From VGLO01 sp964599285 (GTDB lineage: Bacteria > Patescibacteriota > Minisyncoccia > Minisyncoccales > Staskawiczbacteraceae), in assembly GCA_964599285.1 (NCBI GenBank), contig CAZREI010000008.1, positions 1-45,020 on the forward strand: 45,020 nt of DNA, in the 5' to 3' direction. The notes beneath the pieces are model-generated. The model saw only the letters and a list, made by a program, of their open reading frames with translations. It made no database searches and was not told the origin of the DNA. Numbering within the stretch: the stretch's first letter is position 1; every line of letters begins with the position of its first letter. Both the position numbers and the translations under genes were made by a program. This document shows, one piece after another, positions 15,547-24,495 of the stretch.

Positions 15547-18121
15547 TTTTGATATTAGTAAAACGGCTACTTTGCGGGCTTTACGGCTCTGGCGTTTTCC
15601 ATTATTTACATATGCCAAAACGTTAAGCTATGTTTTTTTGTATCTTTTCGTGCTTTCTTTGCTGGTCTTGGCAGGCGCTTTTTTGGGAATCATGGAACCA
15701 ATCGTGGCGCTTAAAATTTCCATGGTTTTGCTGGCTCTGTATCTTTTGTTTTGGGAAATTTCCCTGTTTGCCGATTTGCACATCCGCCGGCCAAGGCTGA
15801 ATATGGCATTGGCAACGGCGCTGGCCAAGCCTCAAGATTACAACCTGGCCGAATTTTTGGACATGGACGCCTGTGCTATTGTGGAAAGCGCCATTAAAAA
15901 AAGTAAAAAGAAAAAACTCTTGGGCGTCAGTTCGCAAACTCTTTTTTATTTTGTGATTTTGCAAAGCAAAGACTGCCAAATCATTATGCGGCGCCTGGGA
16001 ATTGAAACGCAAAAACTGCTGCAGGACTTAAAAAACTACCTGGAAAAACAGCATCGGGACCAGCAGTTTAATCTTGCGCTTTCTGAAGATTTTAAAGAAA
16101 CTATTTCAGATGCCGCCGCGGGCGCGAGTGCTCGCGGTCAAAGCACCATAACCCCAAAAGACTTATTGATTGCGCTGGCAAGTCACGATGCCTTTTTTAA
16201 AAAAATCTTGGTGGAATATGAATTAAAAGAAAAAGACGTTGAAAATTTGACACTATGGCTTGACGCGCTGGAACAAAAAATTGACGGCCGCAAAAAATTC
16301 TGGACGCGCCAAAACCTGTCGCGGTTTGGGTCGCTGGGCAAAGATTGGGCATCAGGGTTTACCGTAACGCTCAACCAGTTTTCCATAGATTGGGACAAAA
16401 TTGCCCGGCGCGATATTTTCAATGAAGTGATTGGCCATCAAAAAGAACTGGAACAAGTGCAAGTGGTGCTGGCAAAATCCAGTTTGAGTAACGCGCTGAT
16501 TGTGGGTGAGGCCGGTGTTGGCAGAAAAAGCATTGTCCAGGCGCTGGCTCAAAAATGCTACCAGGGCGATTGTCTGCCAGAATTAAAAGGCAAGCGGGTG
16601 GTGGAGCTGGACATGACGCACTTGGTCGCTCAAATTCAAGACCCGGAAAAATTGGAAACCGCCTTGGAGCAAATTTTCGGCGAAGCGCTGTCGGCTTCCA
16701 ATGTTATTTTGGTCATTGACCAACTGGATAACTTTATGGAGCAAAAAGTGCAGAGGCCCGGCGCTGTTGATATTTCTTCACTCTTGGCAAAATACCTGGC
16801 GCTGCCCAACTTTCAATTTATTGGCATTACTTCTTTTGACGGCTTGCATCAGCGCATAGAAAGGAACCCTTCTTTTTTGGAATATTTTAGAAAAGTGGAA
16901 GTGACCGAAGTGTCGGAAGCCGATACCATAAAAATTCTGCAAAACCTAGCCCTTGGCATGGAGCAAAAATACCACGTGTTTATTTTATATCCGTCGCTTC
17001 GCGAAATTGTTAACCTGACCGGACGCTATTTTCCCAGCACGCCTTTTCCTAAAAAAGCCATTGACGTGTTGGATGAAGCAGCCGCTTACGTAAAATCGCA
17101 AAAAGAAACGGTGGTGCTGCCTTCGCACGTGGCCAAAATTATTTCTGACAAGACTCAAATTCCGGTTGGCAAAATGGAGTTTAAAGAAAAATCGGTATTG
17201 TTAAATTTGGAAAATCTCATTCACCAGCGCATCATTGGCCAAGAAGAAGCGGTCAGCGAAATTGCCATTGCTATGCGACGGGCTCGCGCGGGAATTGGGT
17301 CCAAAAAGCGGCCCATGGGAGTATTTTTATTTTTGGGGCCCACAGGAGTTGGGAAAACCGAAACCGCCAAAGCCCTGGCCCAAATTTACTTTGGGGGATA
17401 TTTTGATTCTCAGTCGGCCAAAGCGGCCGAGGATAAAATGATCCGCGTTGACATGTCGGAATTTCAGGCCATTGCCGATATTCCGCGCCTGATTGGCGCC
17501 GCGGGAGCTAATGAACAAGAAGGATTGCTGACCACGCCGGTGCGGGAAAATCCGTTTTCATTGGTGCTGCTTGATGAAATAGAAAAAGCTCATCCCAATA
17601 TTTTGAATTTGTTTTTGCAGGTGTTTGATGAGGGTCACATTACGGACGGGCAAGGCCGCAAAATTATTTTTACCAATACTATTATTATTTGCACGTCCAA
17701 CGCTGGCGCTTCGTTTGTTTTCCAGGAATCCAAAGCAGGTAACAAAATAGAAAAAGGCAAGCTGTTTGATTTTCTGTTTTCGCAGGGAATTTTCAAACCA
17801 GAATTTATCAACCGGTTTGATGCGGCGGTGCTGTTTCATCCGCTGACCCGCGAAAACTTAATGGATATCGCGCAATTGTTGTTGGCCGGTTTGCAAAAAA
17901 ACCTGAAAGAAAAAGAAATTGATTTTGTCATTAGCGACGCTTTGAAAGAAAAAATTGTTGACTTGTCATACAAGCCAGAATTTGGCGCCCGGGAAATGCG
18001 CCGCGCTGTCCAGGACAATATAGAAAACGTCATTGCAAAGGCGCTGTTATCTGATAGTATTACCAAGGGAGACAAGATAGAGATAAGCCCCGATGATTTT
18101 AGCGTGAGCGTCATTAGCTAA
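15536..18121 (+). CDS. Membrane-anchored ClpC/ClpB-like AAA+ ATPase with degenerate first ring
   Basis: 861 aa; ATG 15536 overlaps the previous stop. Two N-terminal transmembrane helices (about residues 32-52 and 60-80) precede a Clp_N-like helical domain. AAA domain 1 (about 295-520) has GEAGVGRKS instead of GxxGxGK[ST] and ILVIDQLDN instead of a DE Walker B, so it may not hydrolyse ATP. AAA domain 2 (about 560-780) is intact: FLGPTGVGKTE, LVLLDEIEKAH, sensor SNAG and FINRFD. A ClpB-type C-terminal domain (EFGAREMRRAVQDNIENV) ends it. I see no obvious IGF loop for ClpP binding. The likely role is unfolding or disaggregation at the membrane, with the two small membrane proteins upstream as possible partners. 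Confidence 0.9.
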   Translation: MEFNFDISKTATLRALRLWRFPLFTYAKTLSYVFLYLFVLSLLVLAGAFLGIMEPIVALKISMVLLALYLLFWEISLFADLHIRRPRLNMALATALAKPQDYNLAEFLDMDACAIVESAIKKSKKKKLLGVSSQTLFYFVILQSKDCQIIMRRLGIETQKLLQDLKNYLEKQHRDQQFNLALSEDFKETISDAAAGASARGQSTITPKDLLIALASHDAFFKKILVEYELKEKDVENLTLWLDALEQKIDGRKKFWTRQNLSRFGSLGKDWASGFTVTLNQFSIDWDKIARRDIFNEVIGHQKELEQVQVVLAKSSLSNALIVGEAGVGRKSIVQALAQKCYQGDCLPELKGKRVVELDMTHLVAQIQDPEKLETALEQIFGEALSASNVILVIDQLDNFMEQKVQRPGAVDISSLLAKYLALPNFQFIGITSFDGLHQRIERNPSFLEYFRKVEVTEVSEADTIKILQNLALGMEQKYHVFILYPSLREIVNLTGRYFPSTPFPKKAIDVLDEAAAYVKSQKETVVLPSHVAKIISDKTQIPVGKMEFKEKSVLLNLENLIHQRIIGQEEAVSEIAIAMRRARAGIGSKKRPMGVFLFLGPTGVGKTETAKALAQIYFGGYFDSQSAKAAEDKMIRVDMSEFQAIADIPRLIGAAGANEQEGLLTTPVRENPFSLVLLDEIEKAHPNILNLFLQVFDEGHITDGQGRKIIFTNTIIICTSNAGASFVFQESKAGNKIEKGKLFDFLFSQGIFKPEFINRFDAAVLFHPLTRENLMDIAQLLLAGLQKNLKEKEIDFVISDALKEKIVDLSYKPEFGAREMRRAVQDNIENVIAKALLSDSITKGDKIEISPDDFSVSVIS

Positions 18122-18212
18122 TTATCATCGAATAACGAATTACTTGCGAATTTACGAATAACGACGACGTCGCACATTCGTAAATTCGTACACAATTCGC
18201 TATTCGTTGATA
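18118..18212. repeat. Junction palindrome, CGAATTACGAAT type
   Basis: TAATTATCATCGAATAACG and GCGAATTTACGAATAACG mirror CATTCGTAAATTCGTA and GCTATTCGTTGATATT. The centre is GACGACGTCG, also found at the centre of the junction at 23263-23347. It spans from the Clp gene stop to 5 bp before the next ATG. Confidence 0.8.
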
Positions 18213-18217
18213 TTTTT

Positions 18218-18439
18218 ATGAAGATTATCGTCAAAACAAAACCTGGCTCTAAGCAGGATAAAATAGAAAAAGTTGACGAAAGCAATTACCTGATCTATGT
18301 AAAAGAACCGCCTATCAATGGCCGGGCTAATGCCGCACTGATAAAATTACTGGCCAATTATTTTGACATCAGCCCATCGCTCATTGAAATTATTTCTGGC
18401 TTTATGGCAAGGGTGAAAGTCATAGAAATTCATAATTGA
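18218..18439 (+). CDS. DUF167/YggU-family protein
   Basis: The 73-aa product matches the small DUF167 fold. It begins MKIIVKTKPGSKQDKIEKV and has the family signature PPINGRANAALIKLLANYF followed by a hydrophobic strand and a basic end. Members are compact cytoplasmic proteins of unknown function. It is short but complete at both ends. Confidence 0.88.
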   Translation: MKIIVKTKPGSKQDKIEKVDESNYLIYVKEPPINGRANAALIKLLANYFDISPSLIEIISGFMARVKVIEIHN

Positions 18440-18488
18440 AGCCGCTGAAACTACGCTGATTAAAACGCTGATAGTACGCTGAAACGAA

Positions 18489-18516
18489 AATCAATCTGAA
18501 CAAGATTGATTTTTTG
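18489..18516 (+). terminator. Terminator between the DUF167 gene and pyrF
   Basis: AATCAATCT pairs with AGATTGATT, followed by TTTT. It could end the preceding transcript or act as an attenuator in the pyrF leader. Upstream, 18440-18486 holds repeats of ACGCTGA words. Confidence 0.75.
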
Positions 18517-18595
18517 CTGCGTATCTGCTAAAAACAAGCAAGTGTCGTTGTTCTTGTTGCGTCGCCCTTTTCCAACTGAATAAGGAGTTTGTGCC

Positions 18596-19414
18596 ATGGC
18601 CAGTCTCATTGAAAAGTATTCCAAAAAGCCCCACGAAAGAATTATTGTGGCGTTGGACATGAACGATTCTGACAAAGCGTCGGCATTAGCAGAAGATCTT
18701 TTGCCTCATGTCGGCGTTTTCAAAATCGGTTTTGAATTTATCTATTCCCAGATGGCTTATTGGCTTGGAGATAGCGAATTCCAAGACGCCACTACGAATT
18801 TGTGGCGAACTCGTGAGTTGGTAAAACTGATCGGCAAGAAGGCCTTTCTAGACGTCAAACTCAATGACATTCCTAACACGGTGGCCAAAGCCTCAAAAGC
18901 AATCGCTTCCATGAGGCCCAAGATGTTTAACGTCCATGCCTCGGCCGGCAGGGAAGCCATCAAAGCCGCGGCCGCCAACAAGGGAAGTTCACAATTGTTT
19001 GGTGTGACGGTGCTGACTTCCATAGAAAGAAGGGAATGCGAGTCCATCTTTGGAGTCCACCCCGAATTTAAGGTATTGAGCTTTGCCAGTGCGCTGCTTG
19101 ATTGGGGAGCCGATGGCGTCATTTGTGCTCCCAAGGAGGGTCAGATCATCCGTAGCGTTCCAGCGTTTGACAAGCTGCTTATCGCCTGTCCGAATGTCAG
19201 GCCTTCCTGGGCTTTGGGCAAAGATGACCAGGATAAAGACCGGCAAATGACGCCCCATGACGCTATCATGGCTGGCATTGATATGCTGGTCATTGGCAGG
19301 CCCATCACCAATCCTCCACCGGAAATCGGCGGCCCGGTTGAAGCTGCCAAAAAGATCGGTGAAGAAATTTCCCAAGCACTAAAAGCAAAAGCCTTGAAAG
19401 GAGGCGCGGTATGA
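18596..19414 (+). CDS. pyrF: Orotidine 5'-phosphate decarboxylase
   Basis: 272 aa, near the size of the longer family members. The active-site signature is FLDVKLNDIPNTV (the DxKxxD catalytic array). The first strand RIIVALDMND and the phosphate-binding segments (HASAGREA, DMLVIGRPIT) are present. It converts OMP to UMP in pyrimidine synthesis. ATAAGGAG upstream sets the start. It overlaps the next gene by ATGA, forming a pyrF-pyrE unit with its own terminator. Higher GC and a strong Shine-Dalgarno set it apart from neighbouring housekeeping genes. Confidence 0.94.
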   Translation: MASLIEKYSKKPHERIIVALDMNDSDKASALAEDLLPHVGVFKIGFEFIYSQMAYWLGDSEFQDATTNLWRTRELVKLIGKKAFLDVKLNDIPNTVAKASKAIASMRPKMFNVHASAGREAIKAAAANKGSSQLFGVTVLTSIERRECESIFGVHPEFKVLSFASALLDWGADGVICAPKEGQIIRSVPAFDKLLIACPNVRPSWALGKDDQDKDRQMTPHDAIMAGIDMLVIGRPITNPPPEIGGPVEAAKKIGEEISQALKAKALKGGAV

Positions 19415-20175
19415 ATCAGGATTTAATTCATCCAACCGACCATTTGGAAACGTTACGCCGCTGTGGAGGATATTACGTTTGCCCAAAAGACAAGCAGGGT
19501 AGACGACTGGGTCCGCTGGTTGGTTATGCTGGCAAGTACGTGACCGATATGCCGTTTGGCAATCGAATCCTGGCTCAGTCCAAGCAGTATGTAGGTGACA
19601 TTTATGCCAGTTTTGCGAAGACAGATGAGTACCCCTGGGTATTGGAACACTATGCAAACTCCATGGGAGATTTGGGACTATATGGCATGGATGCTTTCTG
19701 TGGCGCCCCATATGGCGGACACGGATTTTCCCAAGCGCTCGGATCGGCTTTCAAGAAGCCGATCACTAAAGCGGAAAAGAAAATTGTCGCACTGCCTACT
19801 CCGACTTCGCGCGAAAAAACGGAGCTGGTGTTTGGCCGGCATGGCGTTGAGCCCGGAGCCAAGTACGCCATCGTGGAGGATGTTTGCAATAATTTTTCCA
19901 CTACCGAACAGTTAATAAGCCTTATCACGAGTTTGGAGGGAAAAGTTGTGGCGGTAGTCTGTCTTTTGAATAGGTCTCCTTTGATTGATTCGTCGTACTC
20001 TTCGCCTACCTTGGGATGCGCTATTCCAGTGGTAAGCTTAGTCCGCAAGGTTATTGATGAATATAAACAGGATGACCCTGCGGTACGCGAGGATATTGAA
20101 AAAGACAACGTGGTGTGGAAGCCGAAAGATCGCTGGAATTTCCTGATGGATCAGATGAAACTTAACGCTTCATAA
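19411..20175 (+). CDS. pyrE: Orotate phosphoribosyltransferase-like protein
   Basis: 254 aa. The PRPP-binding signature appears as KYAIVEDVCNNFSTTEQLI, where typical orotate phosphoribosyltransferases have VEDVxTTGxS. The hydrophobic strand before the acidic pair is clear. The N-terminal half holds CGAPYGGHGFSQAL, in the position of the substrate loop. Fusion by overlap with pyrF supports the role of making OMP from orotate and PRPP. The PRPP loop is divergent (NNFS instead of TTGGS), so activity or substrate could differ. GAAAGGAGG lies just before the start. Confidence 0.82.
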   Translation: MNQDLIHPTDHLETLRRCGGYYVCPKDKQGRRLGPLVGYAGKYVTDMPFGNRILAQSKQYVGDIYASFAKTDEYPWVLEHYANSMGDLGLYGMDAFCGAPYGGHGFSQALGSAFKKPITKAEKKIVALPTPTSREKTELVFGRHGVEPGAKYAIVEDVCNNFSTTEQLISLITSLEGKVVAVVCLLNRSPLIDSSYSSPTLGCAIPVVSLVRKVIDEYKQDDPAVREDIEKDNVVWKPKDRWNFLMDQMKLNAS

Positions 20176-20188
20176 CGCAATTTCAACA

Positions 20189-20227
20189 AAGCCGTTGGGC
20201 CACAAACCCTTCGGCTTCTTTTTTTGG
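20189..20227 (+). terminator. Terminator of the pyrF-pyrE operon
   Basis: AAGCCG and TGGG pair with CCCT and CGGCTT around CCACAAA. A T run follows. Confidence 0.85.
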
Positions 20228-20230
20228 TGT

Positions 20231-20395
20231 GGAGTAATCACGAATATACAAATCTAAAATAATATACAAATTTTACAAATATACAAATCCCACCGCTACG
20301 TCATTGCGAGGAGCGAAGCGACGTGGCAATCCAGCACATTCGTATATTGGTAATATTTGTATATTTGATCGTATTAGTATATTCGTGACTACTCC
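20231..20395. repeat. GGAGTA composite element, copy 2
   Basis: The termini are GGAGTAATCACGAATATAC and GTATATTCGTGACTACTCC (here ATATTCGTGACTACTCC). The core carries a complete GTCATTGCGAGGAGCGAAG palindrome (20299-20335, ending GGCAATCCAGC). The first 40 bp are identical to copy 1 at 14132. Confidence 0.88.
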
Positions 20396-20440
20396 ACGCG
20401 AAACCTTGATTTTTTTTGGCCGACAGGTACACTGATACTA

Positions 20441-22192
20441 ATGAAGTTTTCAAAGAAAAATTCCGTAAAAAAGAAGTTAAAAATGGCCAGGCCAAAACCC
20501 CGCAAATCCAATCGGGGTAAGAAAATTTTAGTTATAAAAAAGAAAGTCAAAAAAATAGTTCGGAAATTTAAAAAGAAAGTACCAAAGCGTCTGGCTTCGC
20601 GCCCAATGACTGCGCGTCCCAAAAAGAAACTAAAGCGGCCAAAAACCAAAACAAAAAAACGTAGTCCTGTGGTTCGAACCACAGGACTAAAGAAAGCAGC
20701 TAAGCGGGCTGTAAAAAAAATAAGGAAAATTTCCGTTGCGCCAAAGAGTAAAAAAACCATAATTAAAAAAAGAAAACCTTTGCCAAGCGCTCCGCAAACC
20801 CAAACACCTTTTTTACAGAGCTCTTTTTTTAAAGCCAAAATCAAGGTGATTGGCATTGGCGGCGGCGGCGGTTCTATTGTTTCGGAAATTGGGAGGTCCT
20901 TGCACAAAGCCACTTTTGTGGTTGCCGACACCGATGTTCGCGCTTTCAAAAAACGCAAGGGCATCAAGTATTTTTTGTTTGGCCAGGAACTGACTCACGG
21001 GCTTGGCACGGGCGTCAATCCGGAACTGGGGCGGCAAGCGGCCGAATCGGAAAAAGAAAAAATCAGCCAATTATTTTCCGGCCAGGACATTGTTATTTTT
21101 GTGGCTTCGCTGGGTGGCGGGCTAAGCTCGGGCGCCACCAAAGTGTTTGCCGACGCGGCCAAAGATTTTAACGGAATCACCCTTGGCATTTTCACCCTGC
21201 CCTTTAAGTTTGAGGGAAAACAAAAATCCAAAATTGCTCAAAAAGCCTTAAAAGAATTGCGCCGCGTGCTCAACGTTTCCATTACCATTCCCAACGAACG
21301 GATTTTTAAAATCATCCAGGCCAACACCGCCATCACCGACGCTTTTTCCATTGTTAATAAATCCCTGATTGACTCGCTGGAAAACCTGATTGATTTAATT
21401 TACAGCCCGGGCATCATTAACATTGACTTTGCCGACTTGCGGGCGGTGCTGGCTGGAAGGGGAAACCTGGCTTTTTTAAATACCGCCGAGGCCTCTGGCA
21501 AAGATCGCGCCCAAGTTGTTTCCCAAAAAATATTATACAATCCCTTGTATCAGCAAAGCGGATTTGTGGCTCAGAAAATTTTATTTAACATTGAAGGCGG
21601 CAAAACTTTGAGCATGTTTGAAGTGGATAAAATCAGCCGCGCTATTTCAGAAAAAAATCCGGCAGCCAAAATTATTTTTGGTATTTCTAAGAATCCGGCT
21701 TACAAACAGCGGATAAAAACTACCTTGCTGATGACTGGCCAGGGTAGCGTGTCCGAACCGGAGGTCGCGCCGTTGCCAGCTAAACCTGTTCAGAAAAAAA
21801 TTAATCCCGTAAAAAAAGCAGCGGCGCCAAAACCCGTGCGCAAAGCAATTCAAAAACCTGCTGTCGTAATTACCAAAAAAAAATCGGCTAAAAAACCCAA
21901 GCCCGCGCCGGTGCCAAAAATGCCAGCTACGCCGACACCCGAACCCGTATTTGCCCTGGAGCCTTTTGAGCGCCAACCGGCGGTTGCTCAATTGAATAGC
22001 CAGATGGTTGATGCTGACGATACGGAGATTGGATTTAAAAAACTTGAAGTAACCGAGGCGTCGGCGCCAAAGAAAAAAGCCATCAGAAGAAGCGCGCTGG
22101 ACATCAAAAAAGCCCAGGAAGAAAAAGAGCAAAAGCAAACCTTGCAAGAAAAAGAGTGGGAGATACCGGCGTTCTTGCGGCTTAAGAAATAA
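20441..22192 (+). CDS. FtsZ-like tubulin homologue with basic N-terminal extension
   Basis: 583 aa. The first 125 residues are extremely Lys/Arg-rich. The tubulin/FtsZ GTPase domain (about residues 128-430) starts IKVIGIGGGGGSIVSEIGR and contains VASLGGGLSSGATKVF in place of the usual GGGTGTGAAP loop. It also has NIDFADLRAVL, the T7-like loop with both acidic residues. A Pro/Lys/Ala linker and a short conserved end (EWEIPAFLRL) follow. The end resembles FtsZ C-terminal tails that bind membrane anchors. The altered tubulin signature suggests a divergent FtsZ paralogue. The basic extension could bind DNA, RNA or membrane. Residues 75-83 are encoded by a perfect 26-bp palindrome. Confidence 0.85.
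   Translation: MKFSKKNSVKKKLKMARPKPRKSNRGKKILVIKKKVKKIVRKFKKKVPKRLASRPMTARPKKKLKRPKTKTKKRSPVVRTTGLKKAAKRAVKKIRKISVAPKSKKTIIKKRKPLPSAPQTQTPFLQSSFFKAKIKVIGIGGGGGSIVSEIGRSLHKATFVVADTDVRAFKKRKGIKYFLFGQELTHGLGTGVNPELGRQAAESEKEKISQLFSGQDIVIFVASLGGGLSSGATKVFADAAKDFNGITLGIFTLPFKFEGKQKSKIAQKALKELRRVLNVSITIPNERIFKIIQANTAITDAFSIVNKSLIDSLENLIDLIYSPGIINIDFADLRAVLAGRGNLAFLNTAEASGKDRAQVVSQKILYNPLYQQSGFVAQKILFNIEGGKTLSMFEVDKISRAISEKNPAAKIIFGISKNPAYKQRIKTTLLMTGQGSVSEPEVAPLPAKPVQKKINPVKKAAAPKPVRKAIQKPAVVITKKKSAKKPKPAPVPKMPATPTPEPVFALEPFERQPAVAQLNSQMVDADDTEIGFKKLEVTEASAPKKKAIRRSALDIKKAQEEKEQKQTLQEKEWEIPAFLRLKK
20663..20688. repeat. In-frame perfect palindrome in the ftsZ-like gene
   Basis: AGTCCTGTGGTTC and GAACCACAGGACT abut with no loop. 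The segment encodes SPVVRTTGL, the only stretch that interrupts the Lys/Arg-rich extension. Confidence 0.75.
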
Positions 22193-22193
22193 A

Positions 22194-22304
22194 TGCGATG
22201 CTAATATACAAATGCATACTAATGATACGAATGCTGACGACAATCGCCAAATGTTCGTTATTAGTATAATTAGCATGAATTAGTATATTAGTATCGCATC
22301 TCGC
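22194..22304. repeat. Junction palindrome, ACTAATATAC type
   Basis: AATGCGATGCTAATATAC and GCATACTAATGATACGAATG mirror GTATAATTAGCATGAATTAG and TAGTATCGCATCTCGCATTTT. The stop codon of the ftsZ-like gene lies in the left arm, and the galU ATG begins 5 bp after the right arm. Confidence 0.8.
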
Positions 22305-22309
22305 ATTTT

Positions 22310-23194
22310 ATGGAACAAGATCAAAATATTAAAAAAGCCATCATTCCCATTGCCGGCATGGGCACGCGGTTTTTGCCATTGTCTTTGGCGGTTTCCAAAG
22401 AGTTTTTCCCGCTGGTGGACAAGCCTGTCATTCAGTACATTATTGAAGAAATAAAACAAGCCGGCATCCGGGAAATTATTTTTGTGGTCAGTCCCAAACA
22501 GAAAATGATTTTGCAGTATCTGAAAAAATATCCCGACCTGGAAAAATTATTGCAAAAACGAAAAAAAGAACAGCCACTCAAAGAACTCAAAGAATTTGAA
22601 GCGATGTTTGAGGACATCAAGTTTGATTTTGTGGTCCAAAAATCGCCCGAAGGCGACGGCCACGCCTTGTTGCAGGCCAAAAAATTATTGGAAAACGAGC
22701 CGGTGGCGGTTTCGTTTGGCGATGATATTATTGATTCGCCCGATCCAGCCTTGGCCCAACTGATGAACGTTTTTAAAACCTGCAACGCGCCGGTGCTGGC
22801 ACTCAAAGAACTGCCGCGCGAGAAAATTCCGGCTTACGGGTCGGTGGCGGTGGAAAAAATTGCCAGCCATTTGTATAAAATAAAAAAAATCATAGAAAAG
22901 CCGGACCCAAAAGACATCCAGTCAAATTTGGTGATTGTGGGAAAATCCATTCTGACGCCGCAGGTGTTTGACTATTTAAAAGTTGCAAAGCCATCAGAAA
23001 AAGGAGAAATTATTTTGGGCGAAGTGTTTGAAACCATGCTCCAGGACGGTCTGCCCCTGTATGGTTACCAGGTAAAAGGGGAGTGGCTGGAATGCGGCGA
23101 CAAGGCAAAGTGGCTCAAGTCCTTTTTGTACCTGGCACTCAAAGACGAGCGTTTTGGAAAAGAGTTGCGGGAATATATCAGAACAATAAAATAA
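22310..23194 (+). CDS. galU: UTP-glucose-1-phosphate uridylyltransferase
   Basis: 294 aa, the typical size. The nucleotide-binding N-terminus reads KKAIIPIAGMGTRFLPLS, then AVSKEFFPLVDKPVIQYI. The catalytic region has VSFGDDIID, and EKGEIILGEVFE and EWLECGDKAKWLKS occur further on. It makes UDP-glucose from UTP and glucose-1-phosphate for envelope polysaccharide. No Shine-Dalgarno is visible; the start abuts the junction palindrome. Confidence 0.95.
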   Translation: MEQDQNIKKAIIPIAGMGTRFLPLSLAVSKEFFPLVDKPVIQYIIEEIKQAGIREIIFVVSPKQKMILQYLKKYPDLEKLLQKRKKEQPLKELKEFEAMFEDIKFDFVVQKSPEGDGHALLQAKKLLENEPVAVSFGDDIIDSPDPALAQLMNVFKTCNAPVLALKELPREKIPAYGSVAVEKIASHLYKIKKIIEKPDPKDIQSNLVIVGKSILTPQVFDYLKVAKPSEKGEIILGEVFETMLQDGLPLYGYQVKGEWLECGDKAKWLKSFLYLALKDERFGKELREYIRTIK

Positions 23195-23262
23195 TGTTTT
23201 CATAGTAATGCTTATGGAGAGTCTCAACCGGTTTGAGCTTTTTTCTTTTCTGAAAATAGGGT

Positions 23263-23347
23263 AAAATGTAAATCACATAACACATAACATGGAACACATA
23301 ACAAGACGACGTCGTTTTGTTCCATGTTCCATGTTACATGTTCCATG
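23263..23347. repeat. Junction palindrome, ACATGGAACA type
   Basis: AATGTAAATCACATAACA and CATAACATGGAACACATAAC mirror GTTCCATGTTCCATGTTACA and TGTTCCATGAA. The centre is GACGACGTCGTTTTG. The next gene's ATG lies inside the right arm. Confidence 0.75.
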
Positions 23348-24349
23348 AATAGTATTGCCTTTTTTGAAATCAAGGATCGGGAGAAAGAATATATCCAGCG
23401 CCAGCTTGGGCAAGCCAACGTTTCTTTTTTTGCAGAAAAGCTTTCAGAAGAAACGGCCGCGCTGGCAAATGGTTTTCAGGTCATTTCTATTTTTGTTGAT
23501 TCACAAATTACCAAAAAAATACTGGACGCTCTGCCCAATTTGAAAATGATTAGCACCCGTTCCACCGGCTTTGACCACATTGACCTTGTTGCCTGCCAGC
23601 AAAAAAACATCACGGTTTGCAATGTACCCCACTACGGCGACAACGCGGTGGCTGAATATGCCTTTGGGCTGCTATTGGATCTTTCGCGCAAAATTCACCA
23701 ATCTATTGAAAAGGTAAAAGACGGCGGATTTTCATTTGAAGGGCTTGCGGGATTTGATTTAAAAGGCAAAACTATTGGCATTGTGGGAATGGGGAACATT
23801 GGGCGGCATGTTGCCAGAATCGCCAATGGTTTTGAAATGGAGGTGCTGGCCTGCGACCCAAATCAAGATAAAAAGCTGGCAAAAAAATTGGGATTCAAAT
23901 ATGTTTTACTGGAAGAGCTTTTAAAAAATTCCGATATTATTACCTTGCACGCGCCTTACAACGAACACACGCATCATATCATTAACGTGCAAAATATCTC
24001 GCTGATAAAACCTGGCGCTTACCTGATAAATACCGCGCGGGGAGGCTTGGTGCAAACCGATGCACTAGTGCGAGCCTTGCAGAAAGGAATTTTGGCTGGC
24101 GCCGGTCTGGACGTGCTGGAAGAAGAAGGTTTTATGAAAGACGAAGACCACCTTTTGTCGGAGGAAATTTCTAAAAAATACGATGTCAAAACCGTGCTGG
24201 AAGATCACATGTTAATGGAAAAAGATAACGTGATTATCACTCCCCATAATGCCTTTAATTCCAAAGAAGCACTGGAAAAAATTCTGGAAACGACGGTGGA
24301 AAATATACAATCATTTGTAAAGGGAAAACCCATTAACACAGTAAATTAA
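23345..24349 (+). CDS. D-isomer-specific 2-hydroxyacid dehydrogenase
   Basis: 334 aa. ATG 23345 is used because the preceding in-frame residues derive from the palindrome. The NAD-binding domain has TIGIVGMGNIGRHVARIANG, followed by LINTARGGLVQTDAL (the Arg region), GAGLDVLEEEG (the Glu region) and NVIITPHNAFNS (the catalytic His). The pattern is that of D-lactate dehydrogenase-type enzymes, which interconvert pyruvate and D-lactate with NADH. D-lactate is the likeliest substrate, but other 2-keto acids are possible. It would serve as a fermentation route together with the glycolytic genes downstream. Confidence 0.92.
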   Translation: MNSIAFFEIKDREKEYIQRQLGQANVSFFAEKLSEETAALANGFQVISIFVDSQITKKILDALPNLKMISTRSTGFDHIDLVACQQKNITVCNVPHYGDNAVAEYAFGLLLDLSRKIHQSIEKVKDGGFSFEGLAGFDLKGKTIGIVGMGNIGRHVARIANGFEMEVLACDPNQDKKLAKKLGFKYVLLEELLKNSDIITLHAPYNEHTHHIINVQNISLIKPGAYLINTARGGLVQTDALVRALQKGILAGAGLDVLEEEGFMKDEDHLLSEEISKKYDVKTVLEDHMLMEKDNVIITPHNAFNSKEALEKILETTVENIQSFVKGKPINTVN

Positions 24350-24356
24350 TGTACCG

Positions 24357-24492
24357 TAAACTCTAAACTCTAAATTCTAAACAAATTCCAAATTCGAATG
24401 TTTTAAATTCTAAACCGTAACGTCGGGTTTGTGATTTAGGGTTTAAAGCATTGTGATTTGTTTAGAGTTTAGAATTTAGGATTTAGAATTTA
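24357..24492. repeat. Junction palindrome, TAAACTCTAAA type, copy 2
   Basis: AAACTCTAAACTCTAAATTC and TAAACAAAT mirror ATTTGTTTAGAGTTTAG and AATTTAGGATTTAGAATTT. The right arm ends 4 bp before the next ATG. Confidence 0.8.
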
Positions 24493-24495
24493 ACC

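Noticed and set aside
16114..16138. Possible in-frame palindrome in the Clp-like gene
   Set aside because: GCGCGAGTGCTCGCGG is palindromic, but the encoded residues fill a normal-length helix of the Clp_N domain, so no insertion is needed.
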